NCBI RefSeq assembly: GCF_900114315.1
Contig: NZ_FOSQ01000006.1
Coordinates: forward strand, 62,001-126,000
DNA from: Falsiroseomonas stagni DSM 19981
Lineage (GTDB): Bacteria > Pseudomonadota > Alphaproteobacteria > Acetobacterales > Acetobacteraceae
DNA length: 64,000 nucleotides
Direction: 5' to 3'
Part shown: in pieces, positions 1-8,103 of the stretch
Layout: each line of letters opens with the position of its first letter
Position numbering within the stretch: the first letter of the stretch is position 1
Notes under the pieces: generated by a model
The model's database searches: none
What the model was told of the DNA's origin: nothing
Seen by the model: only the letters and a program-made list of their open reading frames with translations
Made by a program: the position numbers and the translations under genes

Positions 1-288
1 GAAGACGCGGAAGCGGAAGGGGACCACTTCCAGGAAGGGCGGCGGCGGGCGTTCGGCGGTCCTGGCGAAGAAGGCGCCGAGGTGGAACAGCACCTCATGC
101 ACCCCGGCTTCCACGCCCTCCCCCGTCTTCACGGGATGGTCCAGCGCGCCGTCGGCGCCGAGCACACCATCGGCGAGGACGCGGCGTTCGCCATCCGGCA
201 GCAGGCGGTGGATCTCGACGCGCATGCCCGTGCCGGGGCGGCCATGCGCCACATCGACGGCATGGATGGAGATGCCGCCGGCGGTCAT
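1..288 (-). CDS. uraH: 5-hydroxyisourate hydrolase (transthyretin-like), 3' end beyond window
   Basis: The first 96 codons are present; the gene runs off the left edge. The protein begins MTAGGISIHAVDVAHGRPGTG, the hallmark N-terminus of transthyretin-related 5-hydroxyisourate hydrolases, including the early His-x-x-Asp and the A-H-G-x-P segment. The beta-sheet region follows (MRVEIHRLLPDG...; GVHEVLFHLGAFFARTAE). The family enzyme hydrolyses 5-hydroxyisourate, the product of uricase, to OHCU in the purine/urate pathway and is normally about 110-120 residues. Roughly 15-20 residues, including the C-terminal Y-R-G-S signature, should therefore lie outside the window. A xanthine dehydrogenase in the same purine route is encoded 34 kb away. 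The identification rests on N-terminal motifs only. Confidence 0.85.
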   Translation of the reverse strand, partial: MTAGGISIHAVDVAHGRPGTGMRVEIHRLLPDGERRVLADGVLGADGALDHPVKTGEGVEAGVHEVLFHLGAFFARTAERPPPPFLEVVPFRFRVF

Positions 289-517
289 CGGACGAAAGCC
301 ACCCGGGCGTGCGGGTGCTTCGGGCCCGGGGGGGCCTGCCGCGCGACGTCGAAGGAGGGGTGGAGGATCATTGAACAAAACCCTAGCACCCGCCGTGGCG
401 ACTCCGCCAGCAATCACTATCGGAACCTTACACTTTCCGATGTCAGTGAATCATGACAGTTGATCATGGCCTCGGCATGAGGTTTGCGGGGTTCCAGCGC
501 CATCCGGAGTCTTGCCC

Positions 518-1498
518 ATGCGCCGTCGCCAATTGCCCTTTATTGCGGCACTTGCTGCCCCGTTGCTGCCCATGCCGACGCGGGCGCAGACCCCCGAATG
601 GCCCAGCCGACCCATTCGAATCATTGTCACCTTTCCTCCCGGCGGGTCGTCCGACATTGTCGCGCGGGTGCTGGCGGATGTGCTGTCGCAGCGCCTGCCG
701 CAGCGGGTCCTGGTGGACAACCGGCCGGGCGCGGGGGGCACGCTGGGCGCCGCCTATGTCGCGACGCAGCCGGCGGATGGCTACACGCTGATGCTGTCCA
801 ACACCGCGCCGATCGTGATGTCGCCGCCGATCTATCCGTCCGTGACCTATGATCCCGTCGGCGGCTTCACCCACATAGCCTATCTCGGCGCGACGCCGCT
901 GGTGATCGTCGTGAACCCCCGCCTGGTGCCGGCCACCGACCTGGCGGGGCTGGTGGAATGGATCAAGGCGCAGCGCGTGCCGCCGGGCTTCGGGACATCC
1001 GGCGCCGGTTCCGTCGCCCACATCTTCGGGGAACAGTTCATGCAGCGCACCGGCGCGCAGCTGACGCATGTGCCCTATCGCGGCAGCGCGCCGATGCAGG
1101 CGGATCTCCTCGGCGGCGCCATCCCGCTGTCCTTCGACACGCTGCCGCAGAATGTGGAGAACATCCGAGCGGGAAGGCTGCGCGCCATCGCCATCACCGC
1201 CCCTGCCCGGCAGGACATGGCGCCAGAGGTGCCGACCACGGCGGAAGCCGGCTTCCCCGGCCTGCTGGCGGAGAATTGGCTTGGCCTGGCCGGGCCGCGC
1301 GGCCTGCCGCCCGCCATCACCCAGCGGCTTCACACGGAAACCATGGCCGCCCTGGCCAGCCCGCAGGTGCGGGCGCGGATCGACGAACACGGCATCGCCA
1401 TGCGCGCGATGACCCCGCCCGAATTCACCGCCTTCGTGGCGGAGGAGGTCCGAACGGTGGGCGGCGCGGTCAGGGCACTCGGCTTGACGGCGAATTGA
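518..1498 (+). CDS. Bug/TctC-family tripartite tricarboxylate transporter substrate-binding protein
   Basis: A 326-residue periplasmic solute receptor of the Bug (TctC) family. The N-terminus is a short signal peptide (MRRRQLPFIAALAAPLLP...TRAQ). The first mature strand is typical: WPSRPIRIIVTFPPGGSSD, followed by VDNRPGAGGTLGA and the HVPYRGSAP motif around the middle. Family members bind carboxylates or related small organic ligands for TctAB-type transporters. No tctA/tctB partner is adjacent, as is usual for the many orphan Bug proteins in proteobacteria. The ATG at 518 is chosen because GGAG at 505-508 lies 9 nt upstream; an in-frame TTG at 512 would be only 3 nt from it. The ligand cannot be read from sequence. 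Confidence 0.93.
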   Translation: MRRRQLPFIAALAAPLLPMPTRAQTPEWPSRPIRIIVTFPPGGSSDIVARVLADVLSQRLPQRVLVDNRPGAGGTLGAAYVATQPADGYTLMLSNTAPIVMSPPIYPSVTYDPVGGFTHIAYLGATPLVIVVNPRLVPATDLAGLVEWIKAQRVPPGFGTSGAGSVAHIFGEQFMQRTGAQLTHVPYRGSAPMQADLLGGAIPLSFDTLPQNVENIRAGRLRAIAITAPARQDMAPEVPTTAEAGFPGLLAENWLGLAGPRGLPPAITQRLHTETMAALASPQVRARIDEHGIAMRAMTPPEFTAFVAEEVRTVGGAVRALGLTAN

Positions 1499-1517
1499 GG
1501 GCGCGGGACGTGTGGGC

Positions 1518-2420
1518 ATGAGCACCCAGCCCCGCGTCACCGCCATCTTCTTCGGCCAACCCGGCGGCGGCGCGTTCAATGCCGCGGGGGTGGCCGGCCT
1601 TCGCCGCGCGGCGGCGCGCCTGCCCGTGACGGTGGCGGAAGCCTGGCAGCATGAACCCGCGCGGCGCGCGGAGACGGTGGAGGCCGCCGCGCGCAGCAGC
1701 GACTTGGTCATCGCCCATGGCGGGCAAGGCGAGGAGGCGGTGCAGCAGGTGGCGCCAGCCTTCCCCGGCGTGGCCTTCGCCGTGACACAGGGGCGCATAA
1801 GCGGGCCGAACATCGCGTGCTTCGAGGTGCTGCAGGAGCAATCCGCCTTCCTGGCCGGGGCGCTGGCGGGATGGTGGATGCCGAACGGCGTGGCGGCGCA
1901 TCTGTCCGGCGAACCGGTGCCGCCGGGGCGGCGCGGCCGCGCCGGCTTCGCCGCAGGGCTTGCCCATGCACGGCCAGGTGCCCGGCTGCTGACGGGCTTC
2001 TGCGGCAACCAGCACGACCCCGCGCTGGCCAGGGCCTGGACCGCGGCGCAGGCCCGCGCGGGGGCGGCGGTGCAGTTCCAGATGCTGGATGCCGGCCGCC
2101 CCGGCGCCATCGATGCCTGCCGCGAAGCAGGCATCCGCGCCATCGGCAATGTGCATGACTGGACGCGGGAGGATGCGGTCTTCCTGGCCTCCGCGGTCGC
2201 GGATAACGGCGTGACGATGGACGCCGCGATCGGCGCCTTCCTGGCCGATCGCTGGGAGGACCGGCGCATCGGGCTGGAGGACCCGGCCGCGGTGCGCCTG
2301 GCCTATGCCGCCGATGTGGCGCCGGCGCTGGCGGCGCGGTGCGAGGCGCTGCGGATCGCGATCCTCGGCGGTGCCGTCGATGTGCCTGAACACTGGTCCG
2401 GCGAGGAATGGAAGCCCTGA
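1518..2420 (+). CDS. BMP-family ABC transporter substrate-binding-like protein without signal peptide
   Basis: About 300 residues related to the basic membrane protein (BMP/Med/PnrA-like) solute-binding family. Recognisable segments are the opening strand VTAIFFGQPGGGAFNAAG, the DLVIAHGGQGEEAVQQVA region and FEVLQEQSAFLAGALAGWW, the family's conserved QE-x-(S/A)-FLAG block. The classical family binds nucleosides or related ligands in the periplasm. This copy starts directly with MSTQPRVTAIFF and has no hydrophobic export signal or lipobox, so it may work in the cytoplasm or rely on an unseen start. No ABC permease/ATPase is adjacent. A GTG at 1512 adds two residues and does not create a signal. 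The gene ends base-to-base with the stop codon of mscL on the other strand. Confidence 0.75.
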   Translation: MSTQPRVTAIFFGQPGGGAFNAAGVAGLRRAAARLPVTVAEAWQHEPARRAETVEAAARSSDLVIAHGGQGEEAVQQVAPAFPGVAFAVTQGRISGPNIACFEVLQEQSAFLAGALAGWWMPNGVAAHLSGEPVPPGRRGRAGFAAGLAHARPGARLLTGFCGNQHDPALARAWTAAQARAGAAVQFQMLDAGRPGAIDACREAGIRAIGNVHDWTREDAVFLASAVADNGVTMDAAIGAFLADRWEDRRIGLEDPAAVRLAYAADVAPALAARCEALRIAILGGAVDVPEHWSGEEWKP

Positions 2421-2430
2421 TCAGGGCTTC
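2411..2430. terminator. Perfect 20-bp palindrome across two convergent stop codons
   Basis: GAAGCCCTGATCAGGGCTTC is a perfect 10+10 bp inverted repeat with no loop bases. It contains the TGA of the BMP-like gene (2418-2420) and the TGA of mscL on the minus strand (2421-2423). It could fold as a hairpin in either transcript and act as a compact bidirectional terminator, but no T-run follows on either side, so termination is an inference. Confidence 0.4.
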
Positions 2431-2861
2431 TTCCGCAACTCCTCCAGGATTTCCGCCAGCAGTTTCTCGGACGGCGTCGGGCCCTTCACGGCTTCCTCCC
2501 GCACGCGCAGCTTCGTCAGGATCTTCAGCAGCCAGAATATCGCCATCGCCACGATCAGGAACTTGATGATGGCGTTGATGAAGCGGCCGATGGCCAGCAC
2601 GGCCGCACCACCTTCGCGCGTCGCCTCCAGGCTCGGCCGGCGTTCGCCCGTGAGGACGATGAAGAGGTTGGAGAAATCGATGCCGCCCACCAGCAAGCCG
2701 ATGAGGGGATTGATCAGATCCTCCACCAGGCTGCCGACGATGGTGGTGAAGGCGGCGCCGATGACGATGCCGACGGCAAGGTCGATGACGTTGCCGCGCA
2801 TGATGAAGGCCTTGAACTCGCGCAGCCAGGCGGGTTCGGCGATGGGCATGGGCGGCATCAT
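2421..2861 (-). CDS. mscL: Large-conductance mechanosensitive channel MscL
   Basis: 146 residues, close to the usual 130-150 of MscL, the inner-membrane tension-gated channel that releases solutes on hypo-osmotic shock. It shows the conserved N-terminal amphipathic helix and TM1 (REFKAFIMRGNVIDLAVGIV then IGAAFTTIVGSLVEDLINPL). A periplasmic loop, TM2 (INAIIKFLIVAMAIFWLLKI) and a charged cytoplasmic helix ending EKLLAEILEELRKKP follow. Two adjacent ATGs (2861 and 2858) could both start the protein; GGGGAGA lies about 12 nt upstream. It is a single gene, tail-to-tail with the BMP-like gene. Confidence 0.97.
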   Translation of the reverse strand: MMPPMPIAEPAWLREFKAFIMRGNVIDLAVGIVIGAAFTTIVGSLVEDLINPLIGLLVGGIDFSNLFIVLTGERRPSLEATREGGAAVLAIGRFINAIIKFLIVAMAIFWLLKILTKLRVREEAVKGPTPSEKLLAEILEELRKKP

Positions 2862-2930
2862 CGGCGGTGTCTCCCCGGGTCTGCCGCCAGCATGCGCAAG
2901 CCGCGGCGCTCCGGGGAAGCGGAAAACCTC

Positions 2931-4226
2931 TCAGGCGGCGCCGCACCACCCCGCGATCAGCGCCGCCACCACCGCGACGCCACGGCGGTAATCCGCGACA
3001 TCCACCCATTCGTCGCGACCGCCATTCTGCGTCAGGTCGCCGCAGAGCGGGCCGAGGCCGACGCAGGGAATGCCCGACTGCACCATCGGGTTGCGGATGT
3101 CGGAGGAGGTGTGCAGCGGGTTGATGTGCGGCGCTGTGCCGGTGCCGCGCAGCACGGCGGCCGAGGTCTCGACCCAGAGCGGGTGGTCGAGCGGCACTTC
3201 CGCGCCGGTGACGCCGGAGAGGAAGATGGCCTCGACATTCAGCTCCGGATCGGCGGCGCGGGCTTCGGCCAGCGCGGCCTCGACCTCCGCCTGCACATCG
3301 GCCAGCCTCTCCCCGGGCGGGAAGGCGAGCGCGCAGGAAAGCTGGACCGCCGGCGGCACGCGCGCGGCGCGGCCATCGCCCAGGGTCTTGAAGTCTCCGA
3401 CAAGGAGGTTCGTGCTGCGGCCGATGGCGGCGTCCAGCGCGGGATGGTGCACGCGCGCGCCACGCTTCGCATCCAGCGCGGCCAGCGCCGCCAGGACCTG
3501 CTGCGCCTTCATGATCGGGTTGATCGCCGTGTGCGCAAAGGCGGCGTGGCCGGGTTCCTGCGTGTCGGGCAGGCGACCCTTCACGATGATGCGGATGATG
3601 AGCTGGCCCGAGGCCAGCGCCTTCACCTCCCGCATGCCGACGCCGGATTCCGCGGGATGCAGGTAGACCGCCGCATCGGCATGGACGCCCCCATGCAGCA
3701 GCGCATGGACGCCACGCGCATGGCGCTTGGACGGCGTGCTGGCCATGATGACATCGCCCTTCGGCTTAACGCCGGCGGCGAGGACCGCGCGCAGCGCCTC
3801 CACCATCGTCGCCACGCCGGCCAGATCATCCGCCACGCCCCAGCCGTACATGCGGCCCTTGTCGATCTCGCCGGCCAGCGGGTCATGCACCCAGCCATGC
3901 TGGGGCTGGAACGGCTCCCCATCGGGATGCGCGAAGAAGATCACGCTGCGGCCACCGCCGCTGCCGGGGAAGCGGGCGAGGACAGCCTCACGCTCCTCCG
4001 CCGCCATGGCGGCATCGGATGCGAATTCCTCCTTCAGCATGACGGAGGCCGGCTTGTAGCGACGCTTTTCCACGACGCAGCCGAGTTCCTCGCACGCCGT
4101 GGCGATGCGCGCCTGGACCGCTTCCTCCCCCTGCGCCTGCAGGCGGATCAGGTCGCGCAGGAAGCCAACCGCCGCTTCGCCATGGGCTTCCGCCGCCTGG
4201 TCAACCTTGGTCGCGATGCTGTCCAT
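2931..4226 (-). CDS. M20-family metallopeptidase homologue with atypical active site
   Basis: 431 residues with the overall architecture of the M20/ArgE/DapE/CPG2 zinc amidohydrolases. A first metal motif lies at about 98-101 (FFAHPDGEP in place of GHxDVVP). The bridging Asp segment YGWGVADDLAG is at about 127-137, the dimerisation lid (QLIIRIIVKGRLPDTQEPGHA) is in the middle, and a C-terminal metal region reads LHTSSDIRNP. The catalytic Glu-Glu pair expected after the third core strand is replaced by TPSKRHARG (about 164-172). It may therefore be a divergent hydrolase with a different base, or a non-peptidase. There is no signal peptide. It lies between mscL and the GST-like gene; the role is unknown. 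Confidence 0.8.
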   Translation of the reverse strand: MDSIATKVDQAAEAHGEAAVGFLRDLIRLQAQGEEAVQARIATACEELGCVVEKRRYKPASVMLKEEFASDAAMAAEEREAVLARFPGSGGGRSVIFFAHPDGEPFQPQHGWVHDPLAGEIDKGRMYGWGVADDLAGVATMVEALRAVLAAGVKPKGDVIMASTPSKRHARGVHALLHGGVHADAAVYLHPAESGVGMREVKALASGQLIIRIIVKGRLPDTQEPGHAAFAHTAINPIMKAQQVLAALAALDAKRGARVHHPALDAAIGRSTNLLVGDFKTLGDGRAARVPPAVQLSCALAFPPGERLADVQAEVEAALAEARAADPELNVEAIFLSGVTGAEVPLDHPLWVETSAAVLRGTGTAPHINPLHTSSDIRNPMVQSGIPCVGLGPLCGDLTQNGGRDEWVDVADYRRGVAVVAALIAGWCGAA

Positions 4227-4443
4227 GGGGTCTCGTTGTCCTTGTGCCGGTCATCGCGATGGTTCAGCGCGGCGCGCGTCGCGTCAACATGGCGGGGTTG
4301 CGATGGATCGGGGCTTCCGTCCATCCTCGCGCGTCCCGACAGCGCGGCCTGGCATCGCCGGGCAGTCGGGGAATGCGCCATCCTGCCGCGCAGGCGCGTG
4401 GCCTCTCGGCATGATGACATCGGCGTGATGGAGGCCTGACGGC

Positions 4444-5130
4444 GTGAAGCTCATCATCGGCGGGAAATGGTCCTCCACCTGGACCATGCGCGGCTGGCTC
4501 GCCTGCAAGCTCTCCGGCCTGCCATTCGAGGCGGAGACGCTGTTCCTCTCGCGCGACGACAGCAAGGCGAAGCTGGCCGAGATCTCGCCCACCGGCCTCA
4601 TCCCCATCCTGTTCGACGGCGACCTCGCCATCACGGATACCTGGGCCATCGCGGAATATCTCTGGGAGAAGGCCCCGGGCTGCGACATCTGGCCCGCCTC
4701 CCTGCCCGCCCGCACCGCGGCGCGATCCTCGGCCGGGGAGATGCACGCGCATTTCGCCGAACTCCGCGCCGCGATGCCGATGAACCTGGTGAAGCGCTGG
4801 CCGATCGCGAATGGCGTACCGTCCAACGCCAAGCTGCTCGGGCGGCCCGGCGTTGCCGGGCAGGTCGCGCGCGTGCAGGAATCCTGGCGGCAGACGCGCT
4901 CCAAATGGGGCGCCGGCGGGCCCTACCTGTTCGGCGACCGCTTCTGCTTCGCGGATGCGATGTGGGCACCGATGGCGTCGCGCTTCCGCACCTACTCCGT
5001 GCCGCTGGCCGCCGACGCGCAAGCCTACGCCGACGCCGTCCTCGCCCATCCCTTCGTGCAGGAATGGGTGGACGGCGCCCACGCCCAGGCCCGCGAGATC
5101 GGCTGGGAGGCCTGCGCGGCATTTCCGTGA
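4444..5130 (+). CDS. Glutathione S-transferase family protein
   Basis: 228 residues with a thioredoxin-fold N-terminal GST domain (KLIIGGKWSSTWTMRGWLA, then the cis-Pro segment SPTGLIPILFDGDLAITDTWAIAEYL with the E/D-S/T glutathione gamma-Glu loop replaced by D-T). An all-helical C-terminal domain includes GPYLFGDRFCFADAMWAPM, the conserved N-capping box region. Such proteins conjugate or isomerise with glutathione in the cytoplasm; the substrate is unknown. The GTG start at 4444 has GGAGG at 4430-4434. The gene is monocistronic and converges on the peptide-binding-protein gene across a long inverted repeat. Confidence 0.9.
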   Translation: MKLIIGGKWSSTWTMRGWLACKLSGLPFEAETLFLSRDDSKAKLAEISPTGLIPILFDGDLAITDTWAIAEYLWEKAPGCDIWPASLPARTAARSSAGEMHAHFAELRAAMPMNLVKRWPIANGVPSNAKLLGRPGVAGQVARVQESWRQTRSKWGAGGPYLFGDRFCFADAMWAPMASRFRTYSVPLAADAQAYADAVLAHPFVQEWVDGAHAQAREIGWEACAAFP

Positions 5131-5132
5131 CG

Positions 5133-5407
5133 CGGGTGGAGTGAGGCGCGGGTTGCCCGGGGAATGGGCGCCGGCCCCTCTCCAGACCTCTCCCCGCCAG
5201 GGGCCAGCGGGCCCCTGGACCCCAGGCTTTGGATCGATGGGGGATGGGAGGGGCACGGAGCGCCTTCTTGTCCAGCGGTCCCGCCTTGCCCCTCCCATCC
5301 CCCATCGATTGAAGGGGGTTCAAAGGGGCCGCTGCCCCTTTGCGGGGTAGGGGTACGGGGAAGGGGCAGCGCCCATTCCCCGGGCAACCCGCGCCTCACT
5401 CCACCCG
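5133..5407. repeat. Large nested inverted repeat between convergent genes
   Basis: The outer arms are a perfect 39-bp inverted match: 5133-5171 (begins CGGGTGGAGTGAGGCGCGGG) against 5369-5407. Inner arms of 23 bp match perfectly: 5233-5255 (begins ATCGATGGGGGATGGGAGGG) against 5287-5309. The stretches between are diverged but alignable (both carry G4C-rich mini-hairpins around GGGGCCAGCGGGCCCC / GGGGCCGCTGCCCC). The whole block reads as one unit of about 135 nt duplicated head-to-head around a short centre at 5256-5286. The right arm contains the last codons and stop of the minus-strand binding-protein gene; the left arm lies just after the GST stop. It could act as a strong bidirectional terminator or be a small palindromic repeat element. 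Confidence 0.9.
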
Positions 5408-6913
5408 TGTCTGGAACGTCACCGCCGGTCCCAGGTTGAGTGCGCCGGTCAGGGTGTAGCCCAGGTTCACGTTCGCGCGGCGGACCCAGACCTGCTTGAG
5501 GTCGAAGAGGGGAACGCTGCAGCCCGCGTCGAGGATCTTGCGTTGGGCGGTGGCCCAGAGCGTCATCTGGCGGGCCTCATCCGGTTCGGCGCGGGCGGCG
5601 TCGATTTCCTCATCGGCCGCGGCGCAATGCGCGAAGTTGAGCGACATGGTGGGCAGGCCGGGCGCGCTGCGGGAGTGGTAGAACTGGCTCAGGTAGCTGT
5701 CTGCCACCGGGTAGCGCGCGGCACCGTAGAAGGTGAGCTGGGACAGGTTCTCCCGGATGCGGGCGTGGTAGGTCGGGTGTTCCACCACATCCATGTCGAG
5801 GCGGATGTTGGCGCGGCGGAGCTGGGCCTGCACGACTTCCATGATGGGAAGCTGGGAGTTGATGGAGGAGACGACGGCGCGGATGGTGATGCCGTCGCGG
5901 TGCCCGGCCTCCGCCAGCAGCGCGCGGGCGCGGGCGGGGTCGGGGGCGAAGCGGGGCACGTCCTGCGTGGCGCCGAGGTAGCCGGGCGGCACCGGGCTCG
6001 GCCAGGGCGTCGCGACATCGAGGCCGACGAAGCGCGCGATGCCGGGGACATCGAGCGCATGTTGCAGCGCGCGGCGCACGCGCGGGTCGTTCAGCGGCGG
6101 GCTGCGCGTGTTGATGAGCAGGGTGCGGAATTCGCCGGGGGAGAAGACGTCCACCACCGTGTTCGGCTGCGCCTTCATGCGTTCCACCCAGCGCTGTTCG
6201 CGCCGGCCGCTGATGAGATCGAGTTCACCGGCCGTGAAGGCGAGTTCGCGCGTGGCGTCGGAGTTGATGAAGCGGATGTCGATGGCGCGCAGCGCGGGGC
6301 GGCCGCGCCAATGGTCGTCGAAGGCCACCATGCGCGCCTGGGCGCCGCCATGGCTGGCCAGGCGGAAGGGGCCCGTGCCCTGCTGGTAGCCCGCGGCATC
6401 GGCGCGGCGGGAGACGATGAGCCCGCCATGGTAGTTGGCGAAAAGGCCCTGCGCGCCCGCCACGGCTTCGCGCAGCGTGACGCGAACGGTGCGGGAATCC
6501 ACCACCTCCACCGCCGTCATCGCGGCGTAGTCACCCGCAAAACTGCTGCGCGCGGCATGGGCGGCGCGGCGGAGGGAGAAGGCGACGTCCTCGGCTTCCA
6601 GCGGGCTGCCGTCGTGGAAGCGGACATTGGCGCGGAGGTGGAAGGTGAAGGTGCGGCCATCGGCGGATCGTTCGAAGCGCTCCGCCAGATCGGGCTCGAT
6701 CGCGGCGGGGTCGGCGCTGCCGGGGGGAAAGCGGAGAAGCCCGTCATGCGCCCAGGACATCGGCGCCTTGTCCTGGGATGCGGTGGCGCGGTGCGGGTCC
6801 GTGGTGCCCATGGTGTCGGCGATCATGCCGACGCGAAGTGCCTGCGCCGCGACCGGCGCTGTTGCCAGCAGCGGCAGTGTTGCCGCCAGCGCCAGCCATG
6901 TCCTTGATGTCAC
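5396..6913 (-). CDS. ABC transporter substrate-binding protein, family 5 (peptide/opine type)
   Basis: About 505 residues, a DppA/OppA/NikA-type periplasmic receptor. A signal peptide (TSRTWLALAATLPLLATAPVAAQ) precedes the mature start LRVGMIADTMGTTDPHRA. Family landmarks are PDLAERFERSADGRTFTFHL, RFHDGSPLEAEDVAFSLRRA, TGPFRLASHGG and the NDPRVRRALQHALDVPGIA segment. The GTG at 6913 is chosen because it places the signal peptide at the N-terminus; an upstream ATG at 6973 would add 20 residues and run into the divergent gene. No permease or ATPase genes are adjacent. The divergent dehydrogenase cluster suggests its ligand may be an amino-acid or opine-like substrate of those enzymes, which is an inference from position. 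The last codons lie in the inverted repeat. Confidence 0.92.
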   Translation of the reverse strand: MTSRTWLALAATLPLLATAPVAAQALRVGMIADTMGTTDPHRATASQDKAPMSWAHDGLLRFPPGSADPAAIEPDLAERFERSADGRTFTFHLRANVRFHDGSPLEAEDVAFSLRRAAHAARSSFAGDYAAMTAVEVVDSRTVRVTLREAVAGAQGLFANYHGGLIVSRRADAAGYQQGTGPFRLASHGGAQARMVAFDDHWRGRPALRAIDIRFINSDATRELAFTAGELDLISGRREQRWVERMKAQPNTVVDVFSPGEFRTLLINTRSPPLNDPRVRRALQHALDVPGIARFVGLDVATPWPSPVPPGYLGATQDVPRFAPDPARARALLAEAGHRDGITIRAVVSSINSQLPIMEVVQAQLRRANIRLDMDVVEHPTYHARIRENLSQLTFYGAARYPVADSYLSQFYHSRSAPGLPTMSLNFAHCAAADEEIDAARAEPDEARQMTLWATAQRKILDAGCSVPLFDLKQVWVRRANVNLGYTLTGALNLGPAVTFQTRVE

Positions 6914-6954
6914 CGTGCTGTTCCCCACCCCTTGATGGCTTGCAGGATGGGGCC

Positions 6955-8103
6955 ATGCGGGCCACGCTCGCAACCATGGAACGCTTCGACGTCGCGGTGA
7001 TCGGTGGCGGCATGGTCGGCACGGCCATCGGCTATGGCTGTGCCGCGTTGGGCGCGCGCGTGGCGGTGCTGGATGAGGGTGATGTGGCGCTGCGGGCGGC
7101 GCGCGGGAATTTCGGCCTGGTCTGGGGCCAGTCCAAGGGTGATGGCATGCCCGCCTATGGCGACTGGACCAGGCAGAGCATCCGGTTGTGGCCGGACCTT
7201 GCGGCGCGGGTGTCGGGCCTGGCGGGGCGGGATGTGCATTACCGCGCGACGGGCGGCCTCGGCTTCTGCCTGGATGAGAAGGAGCTGGCGGCCAAGGCGG
7301 ATTTTGTCCGCCGCCGCCACAATGATGGCCACGCGACGCTGCGGATGCTGGACCGGCGGGAATTGCTGGAATTGATGCCGGGCTGCCCGCTGGGGCCGGA
7401 GGTGCTGGGGGCGAGTTTCGATCCCTCCGACGGTCATGCCGATCCGCTGGTGCTGCTGCACGGGATGCAGGCGGGGCTGCTGCGGGCGGGCGGGCGGCAT
7501 TTGCCGGGGGCGGCCGTCACGGGCATCGATGATGCCGCGGGGTTCTGGCGGATCACACGCGCCGATGGCAGCGCAATCGAGGCTTCGCGTGTGGTGATCG
7601 CTGCCGGGGTGGCGACGACGCCGATCGCGGCGATGGTCGGGATGGATGTGCCGGTGCGGCCCGTGCGCGGCCAGAACATCGTGACGGAGAGGCTGGACCC
7701 GATCCTGCCCTTGCCCGCCAGCGCGCTGCGCCAGACCGGCGACGGCACCATCCAGATCGGCGTGACCAACGAGGATGACGGCAGCTTCGAGATCGCGACG
7801 ACGACGGCCGCGCTGGCGCGCATGGCCGCGCGGGCGATCCGCGTGCTGCCCGCCATCAAGGCCGCCCGCATGAACCGCGCCTGGGCGGCACTGCGGCCGA
7901 TGACGCCGGATGGCTTTCCCGCCTATGCGGAAAGCGCCACACATCGCGGCTGCTTCGTAGCCACCTGCCACTCCGGCGTGACGCTCGCCGCTGTTCATGC
8001 GGGGCCGCTGGCGGCGGGGATCCTCGCCGGGCATCTGCCCGAATTCGCCATCGACCTGCATCCGGACCGCTTCCGGGGGATGACCCATGTTTCGTCGCAC
8101 TGA
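6955..8103 (+). CDS. FAD-dependent oxidoreductase, DAO family (HcnC / opine oxidase beta type)
   Basis: About 382 residues of the D-amino-acid oxidase/glycine oxidase fold. The N-terminal dinucleotide motif is FDVAVIGGGMVGTAIGYG with the acidic end of beta-2 (VLDEGD). A C-terminal FAD segment includes RAWAALRPMTPDGFPAY and GCFVATCHSGVTLAAVHAGP. Its stop overlaps the next gene, which encodes a small 2Fe-2S protein, followed by a second FAD protein with a C-terminal BFD-like Cys cluster. This three-subunit arrangement is that of HcnABC, opine oxidases and D-hydroxyproline dehydrogenase, membrane-linked dehydrogenases of amino acids or opines. The ATG at 6955 has AGGA at 6944-6947; an ATG at 6976 is the alternative. 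Confidence 0.88.
   Translation: MRATLATMERFDVAVIGGGMVGTAIGYGCAALGARVAVLDEGDVALRAARGNFGLVWGQSKGDGMPAYGDWTRQSIRLWPDLAARVSGLAGRDVHYRATGGLGFCLDEKELAAKADFVRRRHNDGHATLRMLDRRELLELMPGCPLGPEVLGASFDPSDGHADPLVLLHGMQAGLLRAGGRHLPGAAVTGIDDAAGFWRITRADGSAIEASRVVIAAGVATTPIAAMVGMDVPVRPVRGQNIVTERLDPILPLPASALRQTGDGTIQIGVTNEDDGSFEIATTTAALARMAARAIRVLPAIKAARMNRAWAALRPMTPDGFPAYAESATHRGCFVATCHSGVTLAAVHAGPLAAGILAGHLPEFAIDLHPDRFRGMTHVSSH

Noticed and set aside
464-2269. A 601-codon minus-strand frame opposite the Bug and BMP-like genes
   Set aside because: Both plus-strand genes are well supported; the antisense product is compositionally random and has no motifs.
2892-4439. A 515-codon plus-strand frame over the M20 homologue
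   Set aside because: Antisense shadow of a recognisable M20 protein; no domain found in the translation.
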